The translations under genes were made by a program, and so were the position numbers. The notes beneath the pieces are model-generated. The model was not told where the DNA came from and ran no database searches. It saw only the letters and a program-made list of their open reading frames with translations. Below, in pieces: positions 1-10,047 of a stretch of 64,000 nt of DNA. Each line of letters opens with the position of its first letter. Position 1 is the stretch's first letter. The DNA is taken from NCBI GenBank assembly GCA_963843315.1, contig CAWJJU010000003.1, forward strand, positions 1 to 64,000. Reading direction: 5' to 3'. The stretch comes from JAWVFM01 sp963843315. GTDB taxonomy: Bacteria; Actinomycetota; Thermoleophilia; Solirubrobacterales; 70-9.

Positions 1-518
1 CGATCGAGGCCGAGCGCGCCGACATGGTCTGGTCCGTCGCCGAGGTGCTGGGCCCGAAGGGGACCCGGACCCGCCGCCTCAGCGGGCTGAGCGCGACGGG
101 GACGCGTGAGATGGGCACCTGGTTTCCGCCCTGCACGATCCTTCACCGAACCGAGCTGGGCCGGCGAATCGGCGGCTGGGGCGACTGGCGCCGGCTGGCC
201 GAACCGGTGGACGTCGAGTTCATCGACCGCGCACAGGCCTCGGGGGCGCGGATGCTCGCCGTGCCTTCGCTCACCGCCTTCAAGTTCCCGGCCACCGCTC
301 GCCCGCGCTCGTACGTGGAGCGCCCCAGCCACGAGCAGGCGGAGTACGTGCGCCGAATCGCGACGCGACGATGGTTCGTGGCGGGCGAGCTCGCTCGCGC
401 CCTGGCGCGCCAGGTCTCGCCGCTGCCCGAGCGCCCGCACACCGACCCGGCGGCGCTGCAGCCCGGAGAGCCCGGCGAGCTGACCCGCCGGCTTCGCCGC
501 ATCCGGGGCCTGGAGTGA
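1..518 (+). CDS. Glycosyltransferase, C-terminal part (5' truncated)
   Basis: The reading frame is open from the window edge, so the start lies outside. About 170 residues are visible. They include a short acidic stretch (VDVEFIDRA) and an Arg-rich C-terminus, resembling the C-terminal third of family-2-like glycosyltransferases, but the catalytic DXD region is not in view. The stop overlaps the GTG of the next gene (GTGA), so it is probably the upstream gene of a surface-polysaccharide operon continuing into a flippase, a methyltransferase and a GT2. The function is inferred mainly from context; another nucleotide-sugar enzyme is possible. Confidence 0.5.
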   Translation, partial: IEAERADMVWSVAEVLGPKGTRTRRLSGLSATGTREMGTWFPPCTILHRTELGRRIGGWGDWRRLAEPVDVEFIDRAQASGARMLAVPSLTAFKFPATARPRSYVERPSHEQAEYVRRIATRRWFVAGELARALARQVSPLPERPHTDPAALQPGEPGELTRRLRRIRGLE

Positions 519-2028
519 CGGACCCGCCCGCCGACGCGCCACGTCATCAGGAGGGCGCCACGCCGGAGGCGGGCCTCAGCGTCGACCTCACGCCGAGCGA
601 GCTCGTGGGCGGCGCCGTGAGGGGCGCGGTGATCCTCGTCGCGCGCAACCTCGGGGTCCAGGCCCTGGCGCTCGCCGTGACCGTGCCGCTGGCCCGGCTG
701 CTCTCGCCCAGCCAGTTCGGCGACTTCGCCGTCGCCTCGGCGGTACAGCAGGTCGGGATCGTCGTCGTCAACTTCGGGCTCCCGGCGGCGCTGATCCGGC
801 GCAAACCGGATCCAACTCGCGAGGAGATGCGATCGGCGAGCGGGCTCATCCTCGCCCTGGGAACGGCGGTCTTTGCGCTGGCCGTCCTGAGCGCGTTCGT
901 CGTGCTGCCCGCTCTCGGCGAGTCCCTCGAGATCGCCCGCCTCGCCGCCGTCGCGTGCGCCGCGCTTCCGATCCTCGGCCTTCAGATCGCTCCGGTGGTG
1001 CGGCTCAACCGCAACCTCGACTTCAGGGGCATCGCCTATATCGAGGTCGGCGAGGCGATCGCCTTCTACGGCGTAGCGCTCGCCGGCGCGGCCGCCGGGC
1101 TGGGGCCGTACAGCCTCGCCGGCGCCGTCGTGGTGGGCTCCGCGACGGGGCGGTGATCGCCTACCGCATCTCGCCTCGGCGCGAGGGGTTCTCGCTGGAC
1201 CCCCGGCCGATGCGCCGCCTGGCCGCGTTCGGGCTGCAGATCGGCGCGCTTCAGACCGCGACGATCGTCAGGGAGCTGGGGCTGATCGGCCTGCTTGCCG
1301 CGATCGGAGGTCCGGCGCTCGCCGGGTTCTACGGGATGGCGCGCAGGCTCTTCTCGCTGCCGTTCGCCGCCATGGCGGCTCTTCAGCGAGTCGGCATGAC
1401 CGCCCTGGCCAGGCTTCCGGAGGGCGGGGAGCGAACGCGCCAGACGGCGAACGCGGTCGCCGTGGGCATGCTCGCCGTGGGCCTGCCGATGGCGCTCATC
1501 GCCGGCGCGGCCGAGCCGCTGGTCGCATTCGCGTTCGGGAGCCGCTGGCTTCCCGCCGCCCACATGACCGCGATCGCTTCGCCCGGGGTGCTGCTGTTCG
1601 CCGGCGCGGGAACCTTGGTCATGAGCCGGCGGCTCGCCGACGGCGAGGCGCGTCTGCCGCTGCTCGGGATGGCGCTGCAGATCGGCGTCCTGATCGGCAT
1701 GTGCGCGGCGTTGGTCCCGGACCACGGCGCCGACGCCGCCGGGCTCGCGATCGGCGTCAGCTTCGCGGTCTTCACGCTCACCGTGATCCTCCCGCGGCCC
1801 GACGAGGCCCGCGCGATGGCGACGCCCATCCTGCGCGCCCTCCTGCTCTCGACGGCCGCCGCGCTGGCCGGCCGAATGGCCCAGTCCGGGCCCGACGCCG
1901 TGGCCGCGGCCCTCGCGCTTCTTACGACGGCGGCGGCGTGGCTGGCCCTGGCCTTCTTCGTCAGCCGCACGGAGCTGCGGCTGCTGGTCTCGCTGCTGCT
2001 GCGCTACCTGCGTCCGGCGGCGGCCTGA
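515..2028 (+). CDS. Wzx-type polysaccharide flippase, one frameshift
   Basis: A polytopic membrane protein of about 504 residues of the MATE-like/MOP superfamily that would flip undecaprenyl-linked oligosaccharide across the membrane. The N-terminal half (frame 2, ending at the stop near 1156) has the family-typical start: a TM segment followed by LARLLSPSQFGDFAVA and a FGLPAALIRR loop. The C-terminal half continues in frame 1 from about 1146. The junction is at the G run near 1148-1151: one extra G would restore SATGAVIAYR, and the total length is two bases over a multiple of three, as one missing base predicts. The start is the GTG at 515, overlapping the upstream stop. This is either a sequence error or a recent inactivation. 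Confidence 0.8.
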
Positions 2029-2042
2029 GGGTTACGCCCGTC

Positions 2043-2048
2043 TACCCT
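2043..2048 (+). promoter_or_regulatory. -10 hexamer TACCCT, leaderless-type
   Basis: TACCCT lies 6 bases before the GTG at 2055. The spacing places the transcription start at or next to the start codon, and it supports choosing GTG 2055 over longer in-frame extensions. Confidence 0.5.
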
Positions 2049-2054
2049 CCGAGA

Positions 2055-2780
2055 GTGGCCACGAGGGACAGAGGGCCGGCGCGCGCAGACGCCGTCTCGC
2101 AGCTGGGCGCATACGACGGCGACGTTTCCCCCGCGGTTCTCAACGCATCGCACCGATTGCAACTGGCCGCGATCCCGCGTGGCTCGCGCGTGCTCGACGC
2201 CGGGTGCGCCTCCGGAGCGACCGCGAGGCTCCTGACGGAGCGCGGGTGCTCGGTGACCGGGTTCGAGATGTCGCCGGAGCGCGGGGCGCTCGCCGAGCGG
2301 CACTGCGAACGGGTCGTCGTGGGCGACCTGGAGAGCGGCGAGGACCGGGCGCGCATCGAGGGCCCATTCGACGTCATCGTGCTGGGCGACGTTCTCGAGC
2401 ACGTCAGGCGACCCACCGAGGTGCTGGCCGGACTGCGCGCGCTGCTGGCGCCGGAGGGCTGTGCGGTGGTCTCCATCCCCAACGTCGGCGTGTGGCGAGG
2501 CCGTCTCACGATCCTTCGCGGGCGCTTTCCGCACGACGACAGCGGCCTGTTCGACCGCACCCACCTGCGCTTCTTCACGCGCGCGGGCATCCACGAGCTG
2601 GTGCGCGACGCCGGCTACCGAATCGTCTCGGAGGAATTCGCCGGCGACCAGCTTCCCCGTCCGCTCTTCTGGCGGCGCTTCCTTTCGCCCGGGCGGATGG
2701 AGGCATTGCGAGGGCGGTTGGCTGCCGCGTGGCCTGAGTTCTTCGCCATCCAGATCATCCTGGTCCTCGTTCCAGCCTGA
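2055..2780 (+). CDS. Class I SAM-dependent methyltransferase
   Basis: A protein of 241 residues with the Methyltransf_23/UbiE-like fold. Motif I is VLDAGCASGATARLL (about residues 48-62), followed by an acidic FEM strand end, then PFDVIVLGDVLEHV (motif II region) and the FDRTHLRFFT segment common in sugar- or lipid-associated methyltransferases of polysaccharide loci. It probably methylates a glycan or glycolipid intermediate; the acceptor cannot be read from the sequence. The start is GTG 2055, preceded by a -10-like TACCCT. It is followed after 2 bases by a GT2 gene on the same strand. Confidence 0.8.
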   Translation: MATRDRGPARADAVSQLGAYDGDVSPAVLNASHRLQLAAIPRGSRVLDAGCASGATARLLTERGCSVTGFEMSPERGALAERHCERVVVGDLESGEDRARIEGPFDVIVLGDVLEHVRRPTEVLAGLRALLAPEGCAVVSIPNVGVWRGRLTILRGRFPHDDSGLFDRTHLRFFTRAGIHELVRDAGYRIVSEEFAGDQLPRPLFWRRFLSPGRMEALRGRLAAAWPEFFAIQIILVLVPA

Positions 2781-2782
2781 GC

Positions 2783-3715
2783 GTGTACTCGATCGTCGTC
2801 GTCGCCTGGGAGTGCGCGCCGTTCGTCGAGACGCTGGTCGCCTCGATGAACGAGCACCTCGACGGCTCGCAGGAGCTGGTCCTGGTCGACAACGCCTCCT
2901 CGGACGAGCCGGACGCCGCCGGCTCTCGCTGGAAGGGGCCATACGCCTTCGTGCCCCTGGCCGAGAACGTGGGGTTCGGCGCCGGCAACAACGTGGGCGT
3001 GCGCAGGGCGCGCGGCACGGAGATCGTGATGCTGAACCCCGACTGCGAGCTTCTCGACGGCGGGCTGGATCGCCTCGCCGCCCGGGCGCGCGAGCTCGGC
3101 GCCCTCGCCGGGCCGCGCGTGCTGCACGCCGACCGGACCGTGCAGGCCTCCGCCAGCGGCAGCGAGGTCGGGGCCTGGCCGTGGGTGCGCGCGCTGGTCC
3201 CGGGAGCGGTCTCGCCGGGAGCGATCCGCCGCCACACGGAGCCGTACCGGCTGGAGGCGGAGACCCGGGTGAGCTGGCTGACGGGTGCCTGCGTCGCCGG
3301 CACGCGCGAGGACCTCCTGCGCCTCGGCCCCTTCGACGAGGGGCTTCACATGTACGGCGAGGACCTGGACCTCGGCCTGAGGGGCGCTGCCGCCGGAGTG
3401 CCCTCGTACTTCTGCCCGCAGACGGCTCGCGTCGTGCACCACGGCGCGGGGTCGTCCAGCACCGCATACGGCTCGCGCGACGGATGGCGGCCTCAGGGAG
3501 CCGTCCAGTGGCGCTCCGTCCTGCGCCGCAGCTTCGGCCCCGGGCCCGAGCGCCGCGCCTGGCTGGCCCTCAGGCTCAACCTCTCCCTGCGCCTCGCCGC
3601 CAAGCGCCTCCTGGGCCGAGCGAACGATCGGGATCGCGCTGCGGCCGCCGCAGTGGCGGCCGCGCGAACCGCTCCCGATCTATCCCCGCCCCGCATGGGA
3701 CCCGGCGCACCGTGA
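2783..3715 (+). CDS. Family 2 glycosyltransferase (rhamnosyltransferase-like)
   Basis: A cytoplasmic GT-A glycosyltransferase of 310 residues. It has the N-terminal nucleotide-binding strand YSIVVVAWE, the VDNASSDEPD element, ENVGFGAGNNVGVRRA, the divalent-metal DXD equivalent LNPDCEL, and the acceptor-side GPFDEGLHMYGEDLDLGLR motif typical of WcaE/RfbF-type rhamnosyl or galactofuranosyl transferases. It starts with GTG 2 bases after the methyltransferase stop. The C-terminus (about 60 residues) is basic and possibly membrane-associated. Donor and acceptor are not predictable. Confidence 0.85.
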   Translation: MYSIVVVAWECAPFVETLVASMNEHLDGSQELVLVDNASSDEPDAAGSRWKGPYAFVPLAENVGFGAGNNVGVRRARGTEIVMLNPDCELLDGGLDRLAARARELGALAGPRVLHADRTVQASASGSEVGAWPWVRALVPGAVSPGAIRRHTEPYRLEAETRVSWLTGACVAGTREDLLRLGPFDEGLHMYGEDLDLGLRGAAAGVPSYFCPQTARVVHHGAGSSSTAYGSRDGWRPQGAVQWRSVLRRSFGPGPERRAWLALRLNLSLRLAAKRLLGRANDRDRAAAAAVAAARTAPDLSPPRMGPGAP

Positions 3716-3732
3716 GGGGGTGGCTCAGCTCG

Positions 3733-5355
3733 TCAGCGCAGCGCGCAGATACGCGTGCGCGTCGAGCCGAGGATCTGGGCGCGCCACTGCTGATCGGACC
3801 CGTCTGGAGGGATCCTGAGCCGCGAGACGCCCGCTATCGCTCCGAGGTCCACCGGGAACTCGGAGGCGGAGTAGCGCGCGAGATGAACTGCAAGCTCGCC
3901 TCCGGAGGGTTTGAGCGTCATGCCACCCGGCGGTACGTCTACCGTGGCTGTCTCCGGGGGCGGCCTTGACCACCACGCATCTTCCATGTCCCTGCCTGCT
4001 TGCGGGGATGCCCGTGAGGCGCAGGCCCAGCGCCGCCCCGAAGACCCCGTCGGCCAGGATTCGATCGGACTCGGACGCGGCAGCGAGGTCGGGCAGCGGG
4101 TTCACCGGGGAGTCCCACTGATCGATGGCGGAGAAGTAGTTGCCGGCCACTACGGCATCGGCGAAGTGGACCAGGGGCCTCGGCCAGAAGGAACCCGGGC
4201 GAGACGTGACCGCGGCTCAGCTGCAGCGCCGAGAGCTCCGCCTTCGTCTCGCTCGTCTGCGTCCTAAAGAAGTCGGCGCCACCCTTCAGCGAGATCAGGT
4301 TCGACGAGATGGCCGCCACGCCGATGACCCCCGCGAGAACCAGGCCGTCGCGCGAAAGACGGCGACCGCGCAACAGCTCGGCTGCGATCAACATGACCAG
4401 GACCACGCCGATCAACTGGTAGCGGCTCTGCGTTGGCTCGCGTCCGGGTATCCCGTTGACTGCGGAAGAAATCCAGAAGCTCCCAGCGATCGCCAGCACT
4501 GCCCAGAACCGGGGAGTCGACGCCGCGATCGCGCGATGCGAGCGCTATCGCGCCGATCGTTGCTGCGATCGCGAGCGGCCGTCCCCACAGGAGCGGATCA
4601 TCGCCGTAGAGCCCTAGCGCCCCTGCCAGGGATGAGGCGACGGCCTCCGCGACATAGCGGGGCGCTGCCAGGACGTTCTGCAACGACGCAGCGCTGCTCG
4701 CTTCGTGACCGTATGCGAGATACCACAGCGCGTACAGGAGCAGCGGTATGAGTGCGGGCTTGAGGCTCGCCCATTTGCGATCTCGCAACCAAAGTTCGAG
4801 TCCAGCGCCGAGCGCGAACATCACACCGAGCGTGGAGAAGGAGATCGACACGACCAGGAGCACCGCGACCCACCAGCGACTTGCGGCGTCTCTTCGATCG
4901 AGCATCACCAGGGCGCCCAAGCCCCCGGCGAGGGCGCCGACGAAGCTGATGCCGCCAGGCCAAACGAGGTCCTCCTGCGCCGAACCTAGGAACAGGAGCA
5001 CGCAGGCCGCGAGTAGTGCAAGCCAGGGCCCCAGTCGTCGGCGCGTATAGACGAACATCAGGACCGCCACACACAGGACCAGAAGAATGTTCACCACTTC
5101 GTAGGGGGCCTGCGAGCGCAGGCCGAGTGTGGCCAGCAGAACCTTGTAGATCAGAACCGGGCCAAGGTAGATGTGCTCGTTGTGGGGCCTCAGCAGGGAG
5201 TGCGGGGACCAGCCTGGCCGGTTGAGAATTACGTCCCACTCGTCGTTGAAGAAGGTGAGGCCAGAGGTCAGGGCGAGCAGGAGCACCGCAGCCGCTGCAC
5301 ACGCGATCACCAGCGGCCATGCCCCCGGACCGGCACGCGAAGTGATCCGGCTCAT
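3733..5355 (-). pseudogene. Polytopic membrane protein (GT-C-like), multiple frameshifts
   Basis: The N-terminal part is readable in one frame: a TM helix, then FFNDEWDVILNRPGW and RPHNEHIYLGPVLIYK, then repeated TM helices (about 8). This resembles multi-spanning GT-C or DUF-type membrane proteins of actinobacterial polysaccharide loci. Near 4500 the coding frame shifts, and again near 4150 and 3990. The other frames continue convincing protein: QLIGVVLVMLIAAELLRG, then NYFSAIDQWDSPVNPLPD, then a soluble tail ending at the stop at 3733. The ATG at 5355 lies inside ATGA, whose TGA could end the upstream ligase in another frame, so I separate the two although they are joined in the present frame. 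By eye its GC is lower than its neighbours. It may be a decayed gene or carry sequencing errors. Confidence 0.55.
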
Positions 5356-7455
5356 CGCGTTTGCGGGAAAGCTTCGAACCCGCGGCTCAAACAAGACCAC
5401 GGACCACAGCACGTATACAGCTCCGCAGGCGAGCAATCCAACCGCGACGATCCAGAGGGTGCTCGGCCGAGGCGGGAACGGCCCCGGAAGCGAGTCGACC
5501 GCGTTATCAACTCGCGTCATGGGCTGACCTTGCGACGTCGCGGGGCCGAGCTGAAGCAGTCGGGAGGGGTCCTCGTGGAGATCACGGGCGACGCTCCCCG
5601 CCAGATTGACGCCAAACGACGACGCCAGTAGCCGGGCCCGTGCAGGTGTGTTCGCCGGCGCGACGATGGCAAAGGAGAACGGCGATCGGCTGTCTTGCTT
5701 CAGTCGAATGCGCGAGATCCAGTCGTAGCTCGAGTCAGTCGGGAGCAGCGTGCGTGTGACAAACGCCACCCCCGGATCGCGTGCAAGCCGCCGCCACTTC
5801 CTCATGTCGGCCGACTGACCGAGGGCCGCGGAATGTGACGGCGCGGCCTCGACGCTGGCCGTGTAGGTCGAGTGTCGCGATCCGTTGACCATGGCGAGCA
5901 CCACCGTCACTACGCCCAAGGCAACGATGGCCGCCCACCTCATCCGGGCTGAGCGCCGACTGAGCCGTTCGCGGCCGAGCCGGGGATCAGGAGGCGCGAC
6001 TCGAACGGGCGGCCTCTCGGCGAACACCTGTCCTATTGCCACCCCCAGAAGAATCCATGCCAGGGCTTTGCCTGGCTGCTCGATGTACTCGCCGGCAAGG
6101 CCCAGGAGGAGCCAGGCAATAAACCCGGCGAGCGCAGCCCCGCCGATGACGCGCTGTGGAGGTGGAGCGCGGGAGAGTCGGCTGCCGGCCACCGCCACAA
6201 GTCCGAGCAGCGCGAACACGTAGACCGGAAAACCTAGGATTCCCTGCTCGACCAAGACCTTCAGGAAGCTGTTGTCGGTTATGAGCGCGTGAGAGCCGTT
6301 CAGCTCCGTGGCGTGGCCCACCTGGCCAAGGCCCCGACCAAGGGGATTCGCCGAGAATTCGTCGAGGGCGTGATGCCAGGTGTCGAAGCGGATCTGGAGT
6401 GACGCATCGCTGCCCGGGTCGAGGAGGGTGTCGAAGCGGCTCTTTGCGTAGGGGACGCTGAAGCTCGCCACTGCCGCCAGCCCGATGACCACGGATCCGA
6501 TTGCCACGGCCGATCCGATGGATCTCGCCGTGGACCCGCGCGTCGAACGCGCCCTGGTCAGGAATACACCCGCCGCGGCGGCGACGACGATTGCAAGGAG
6601 CGAGATGCGCACGTATGACCCCAGCACCGCGACCAAGCCAACGGCAGCGACAAAGAAGCCGAGCAACCGATCCTCTTGATTTCGGAGGCCCATCACCAAG
6701 CCGAAGACCGCGGCCGGGGTAGCGAAGCTTGCGAGGCCCACAGCGCTCTGAAACGAACCCACCGCTCGAAACGTGGTTCCAAAGATGGCGGCTGGGTCAC
6801 CGCTCACCACGAAAGCCCGCTCGACTTCGAGTGGACCCGTGATGATCCGAAGGACCGCATAGGCGCACACGGCGAGGGATACCCAGAGCACCGCCGCGCC
6901 GTCAGCTGCGCTTCCCTCATACCGAGAAGGTCAGGCCCACTGGGACGAGAAGCGTAGAGCTGGCTGAGCCGGAACCCTTCGACCCCTGACTCGAGCCGCG
7001 CGAAGAAGACCTGAATCAGCGATATCGCGAGCCAGAGGATCAAAGCGACGGAGCACGGCGCGTTCCCAGCGGGTCGACTCCTCTGCCAGGACCCGGCAAT
7101 GCGAGCCGGTCCTCGGCCAGAAGAGCCACGATGGGACGGCCAGCCCGAGGTCCAAGCGACCGCTCCACCGATTTTGCGTCGCCGCGCCGAGCGGATCCCC
7201 TGCCGCGGCGATCGCCCCCTTTAGGACGCCCCCGCATTCGAAGAAGAGCCCGGCGCGGCCAACAGGCCGGGCAAGGGCGCCGAGCCGCGATGAGGCAGAC
7301 CCCGGGGCCGCCACACGAGGAGGCCGTCGCCGGGTAGACGGCGATAAGAGCAACGGCCAAGGCGGCACAACGAGGAGAAGGCCGGGGCGCGCGGAGGCGG
7401 CACGCTGGGCGGTGGGATACGCGACAAGTCGCGCAGCGCAGGCGACGGCGCTCAA
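5356..7455 (-). pseudogene. O-antigen ligase/polymerase-like protein with Wzz-like tail, multiple frameshifts
   Basis: The clean part (about 5356-6891) has many TM helices and the Wzy_C/WaaL-like region FDTWHHALDEFSANPLGRG followed by NSFLKVLVEQGILG, seen in ligases and polymerases. Downstream comes a TM segment, about 130 extracytoplasmic residues and another TM (LWIVAVGLLACGAVYVLWSV), a two-TM layout like Wzz chain-length regulators. Upstream of 6891 the coding signal jumps frames at least three times (near 6900, 7050 and 7200-7350). A TTG at 7455 overlaps the upstream GT4 stop (TTGA) and begins a plausible N-terminus. This would join or polymerise glycan units on the outer face of the membrane if intact. 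GC is visibly below that of flanking genes, hinting at transfer. Confidence 0.55.
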
Positions 7456-8627
7456 CTCCTCAGCACCTCGGCCGCCAGTTCGACGAACTCCTGAGCGCTC
7501 GCAGCGGGGTCGAGCTCGCTGCGGGCGAAGCGCGCGGCGGCGGCGGCCAGGTCCTCGCCGAGGTCCGGGTCGCCGAGCAGGCGGAGGATCGCGCGTGCCA
7601 TCGCGGGCGGGTCGTCCTTCGCCACCAGCAGGGCGCTCTCGCCGTTGCGCAGGTAGGCGGTGACCGCGCCGACGGTCGTCGAGACCGTGGGACGCCCGGC
7701 GAGGGCGGCCTCGAAGGCCACCCGCCCGAAGGCCTCCTCGCAACGGGCGGGATTGACGACCACGTCCGCCGCCGCATAGGCGTCGGCAACCGACATCAGG
7801 CTGCCCGCGAAGACGACGAACCCGGACGGCCCCAGGGCACCGGCGAGCGTGCGCAGGCCGTCCGCAAAGCGCCGGTCCTGGGGCCTGGGGTGCGGCGCGC
7901 CGACGATCAGGCAGCGCGCGCCCGGGCGGGTTCGGCGGACCTCCGCCATGGCCCGGATCAGCGTGTCCTGACCACGGCCCGCGCTGATGCTGCCGACGGC
8001 GAGCACGCAGTCGGCCTCGGGCCCGATCGCGAGGGCCTCGCGGCCACGGGCTCGGTCGCCGCTGCCGTAGGCGGGGTCGATGGGCGGCAGGATGGTCCGC
8101 ACACGGGCCCTGCGGCTCCGGAACTGCCTCGCGACGGGCTCGGAGCAGGCCGCCACGCCCGAGGCGGAGCGAGCCGTCGCCGAGGCGACGAGGCGGCCCC
8201 CGAGCGCGCGGACTCCGGTGCGCGGGAAGAGCTCGCCCGCGTGGACGATCACGGGCACCTTCTCCCGTCGCGCGGCGACGGCGACCGCGGGCAACAGCAG
8301 GGTCGTCTGCACCACGAGGTCCGGCCGGCGTGCCCGGATCAGGCGGCGAAGCTCGCCGACGGCGGCGCCGAGCCGCCGCACCCGGCGGGCGAGCGCGAGC
8401 GGCCCGCCCTGGAGCGTCAGGGCTTCGATCGGGGCGACCTCGACCCTCGCGAACCTGCCGTAGCGGTCGGCGGCAGCGCCGGGCCCGGGAACGAGCACGT
8501 CGACCTGCCCCGCCTCCGCAAGCCGGCGGATCGCCGGTTCGAGGGAGACCGATGGACCGGACATCTCGGCCAGGTGCAGCACCAGCAGGGTTCGAGCCGG
8601 CAGGCCCTCAGCCGGCATCGGAGGCAC
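7452..8627 (-). CDS. GT4-family glycosyltransferase
   Basis: A GT-B glycosyltransferase of 391 residues. The N-terminal half has TLLVLHLAEMSGPSVSLEPA and DLVVQTTLLLPAVAVAARR. The C-terminal half has the LAVGSISAGRGQDTLIRA donor-domain start and the EX7E retaining-transferase motif EEAFGRVAFE at about residue 300, with a NPARCEEAF context. It would transfer an activated sugar to a lipid-linked glycan. It overlaps the 3' end of the WsaF-like gene by 20 bases and its stop overlaps the next gene's TTG, so it sits in a minus-strand operon running from 11927 to 3733. Confidence 0.85.
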   Translation of the reverse strand: MPPMPAEGLPARTLLVLHLAEMSGPSVSLEPAIRRLAEAGQVDVLVPGPGAAADRYGRFARVEVAPIEALTLQGGPLALARRVRRLGAAVGELRRLIRARRPDLVVQTTLLLPAVAVAARREKVPVIVHAGELFPRTGVRALGGRLVASATARSASGVAACSEPVARQFRSRRARVRTILPPIDPAYGSGDRARGREALAIGPEADCVLAVGSISAGRGQDTLIRAMAEVRRTRPGARCLIVGAPHPRPQDRRFADGLRTLAGALGPSGFVVFAGSLMSVADAYAAADVVVNPARCEEAFGRVAFEAALAGRPTVSTTVGAVTAYLRNGESALLVAKDDPPAMARAILRLLGDPDLGEDLAAAAARFARSELDPAASAQEFVELAAEVLRS

Positions 8628-10047
8628 CGTCTCGGATCAGATCGTCGATCCGGCCCATCACGTCGTCGCCGAGCGCGCCGTCCCAGTTGCGGCTCCACTC
8701 GAACCGGGCGCCGGAGGCTCGCCGCTCGCGATCACCGGCCGCCGCAACGGCATCGCCGATGCCCGCGGCCACCCCCGCCACCGTCGGCTCCACCGGGATG
8801 AGGTTCGGGGAGATCGCGCGAAGCGTCTCGGCGTCCTTGCCGCGAAAGACCGTGGTCACGGTGAGCAGGCCCGCGCCGGCCATCTCGAGCGGCACCAGGC
8901 TCGGATGCGGGGCGTGCATGAGCGAGACGCCGACCGAGTAACGCGCCAGGAGCTCGGCGTAGGCGGCCTCGCCGACCCTCGCCATGAGTGCCATGGAGCG
9001 CCCTCCGACCAGATCGATGCGGCGGCCATGCGAAACCGATCCGATCCCGTCCAGCTCCCAGTCGGCCGGCAGCGCGCCCGTCGCGAGCGCCCGCTCGAGC
9101 GCCAGGATGCCCAGCTCGAACATGTTGCGAGCAGCGTGCATCTCGGGCCGGGCGTAGAAGAGCAGCCGGCGCGCGTCGCTTGGCTCCCGGGAGCCCGGCC
9201 CGCCCGTCGGCGTCATCGCGTGCTCGAAGGCGACGCTTCGGCGCTCGCCCTCCCGCTGCGATCCCGCGAACACGCCGAGGCGCTCGTCGCGGAAGTGCGA
9301 GCGCAGGATCTCGGTGGAGAAGATCGCGGCGTGCGGGAGGCGGTATGCCTCCTCCGCGAGGGCGCTGCGACTGCCGGCCGGGAAGAACGACGGCTCGTAC
9401 TCCTGAATCAGGAACAGAAACGGCCCGCTTGTCTCGCGGGCCGCATGGTGCGCCAGGTGGGCTCCCCACCAGCTCGTCGCAAGCCAGGCGTCGTCCGGGC
9501 TCGCCTCGAGGGCCCGGCCACGGTCGAAGGCGGACGCGACCTCGACCGATTCGAAGATCCCGCGAAGGCCCGCGAAGGCCTCGACGCCCTCGCGGACGCT
9601 CGGCAGGAAGCGCGGGCTGGGCTCGACGGTGACGATGCGGACGCGGTGGCCCCGCTCGGCGAGCCGGCGCGCGAGGTTGAGGCTGCCGACGAAGCCCGCG
9701 AAGGCGTGGCGGGGGTCGAGCTTTCCCATGATCACGTTCACCCGCCGTGGCGCCGCCTCCGAGACCTGAAGGCGAAGGGGCTCCAGCCGCTCGCGCAGCC
9801 AGTCGATCTCCTCGAACGCCGAACCGCGATCGCCGAGCAGCAGCCAGAGGCCCAGGGCGCCCGCCGCGGCGCCGGCGATCAGCGCCGTCGCGACCACGAT
9901 CGCCGCCGGGGCGCCGGCGAGCGCGGCCAGCGACGCCCCCGCCGCGGCTGACACGATCGCGAGCAGCAGCGCGGTGGCCTTCACCCGGCGCTCGGACGGA
10001 GATCGCAGCCAGCTGAGCCACGCCCCCGGGTCGAGCCGGGCGCTCAC
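8608..10047 (-). CDS. WsaF-like glycosyltransferase with N-terminal TM helices
   Basis: A protein of 479 residues. After two hydrophobic helices (about residues 24-70) comes a GT-B domain: RRVNVIMGKLDPRHAFAGFV, SLNLARRLAERGHRVRIVT, then FLFLIQEYEPSFFPAGS, ARPEMHAARNMFELGILAL and SLMHAPHPSLVPLEMAGAG. This set matches the WsaF type of rhamnosyltransferase (known from S-layer glycan and rhamnan synthesis). The same domain recurs at the C-terminus of the gene at 15098-17863. The GTG at 10047 overlaps the upstream ligase stop (GTGA). The donor sugar is likely dTDP-rhamnose, by family inference only. Confidence 0.8.
   Translation of the reverse strand: MSARLDPGAWLSWLRSPSERRVKATALLLAIVSAAAGASLAALAGAPAAIVVATALIAGAAAGALGLWLLLGDRGSAFEEIDWLRERLEPLRLQVSEAAPRRVNVIMGKLDPRHAFAGFVGSLNLARRLAERGHRVRIVTVEPSPRFLPSVREGVEAFAGLRGIFESVEVASAFDRGRALEASPDDAWLATSWWGAHLAHHAARETSGPFLFLIQEYEPSFFPAGSRSALAEEAYRLPHAAIFSTEILRSHFRDERLGVFAGSQREGERRSVAFEHAMTPTGGPGSREPSDARRLLFYARPEMHAARNMFELGILALERALATGALPADWELDGIGSVSHGRRIDLVGGRSMALMARVGEAAYAELLARYSVGVSLMHAPHPSLVPLEMAGAGLLTVTTVFRGKDAETLRAISPNLIPVEPTVAGVAAGIGDAVAAAGDRERRASGARFEWSRNWDGALGDDVMGRIDDLIRDGASDAG

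Noticed and set aside
4264..6891. One 875-residue protein as it stands
   Set aside because: The last ~40 residues are out-of-frame, and the ligase part and the membrane part look like separate proteins, so I split them at 5355.
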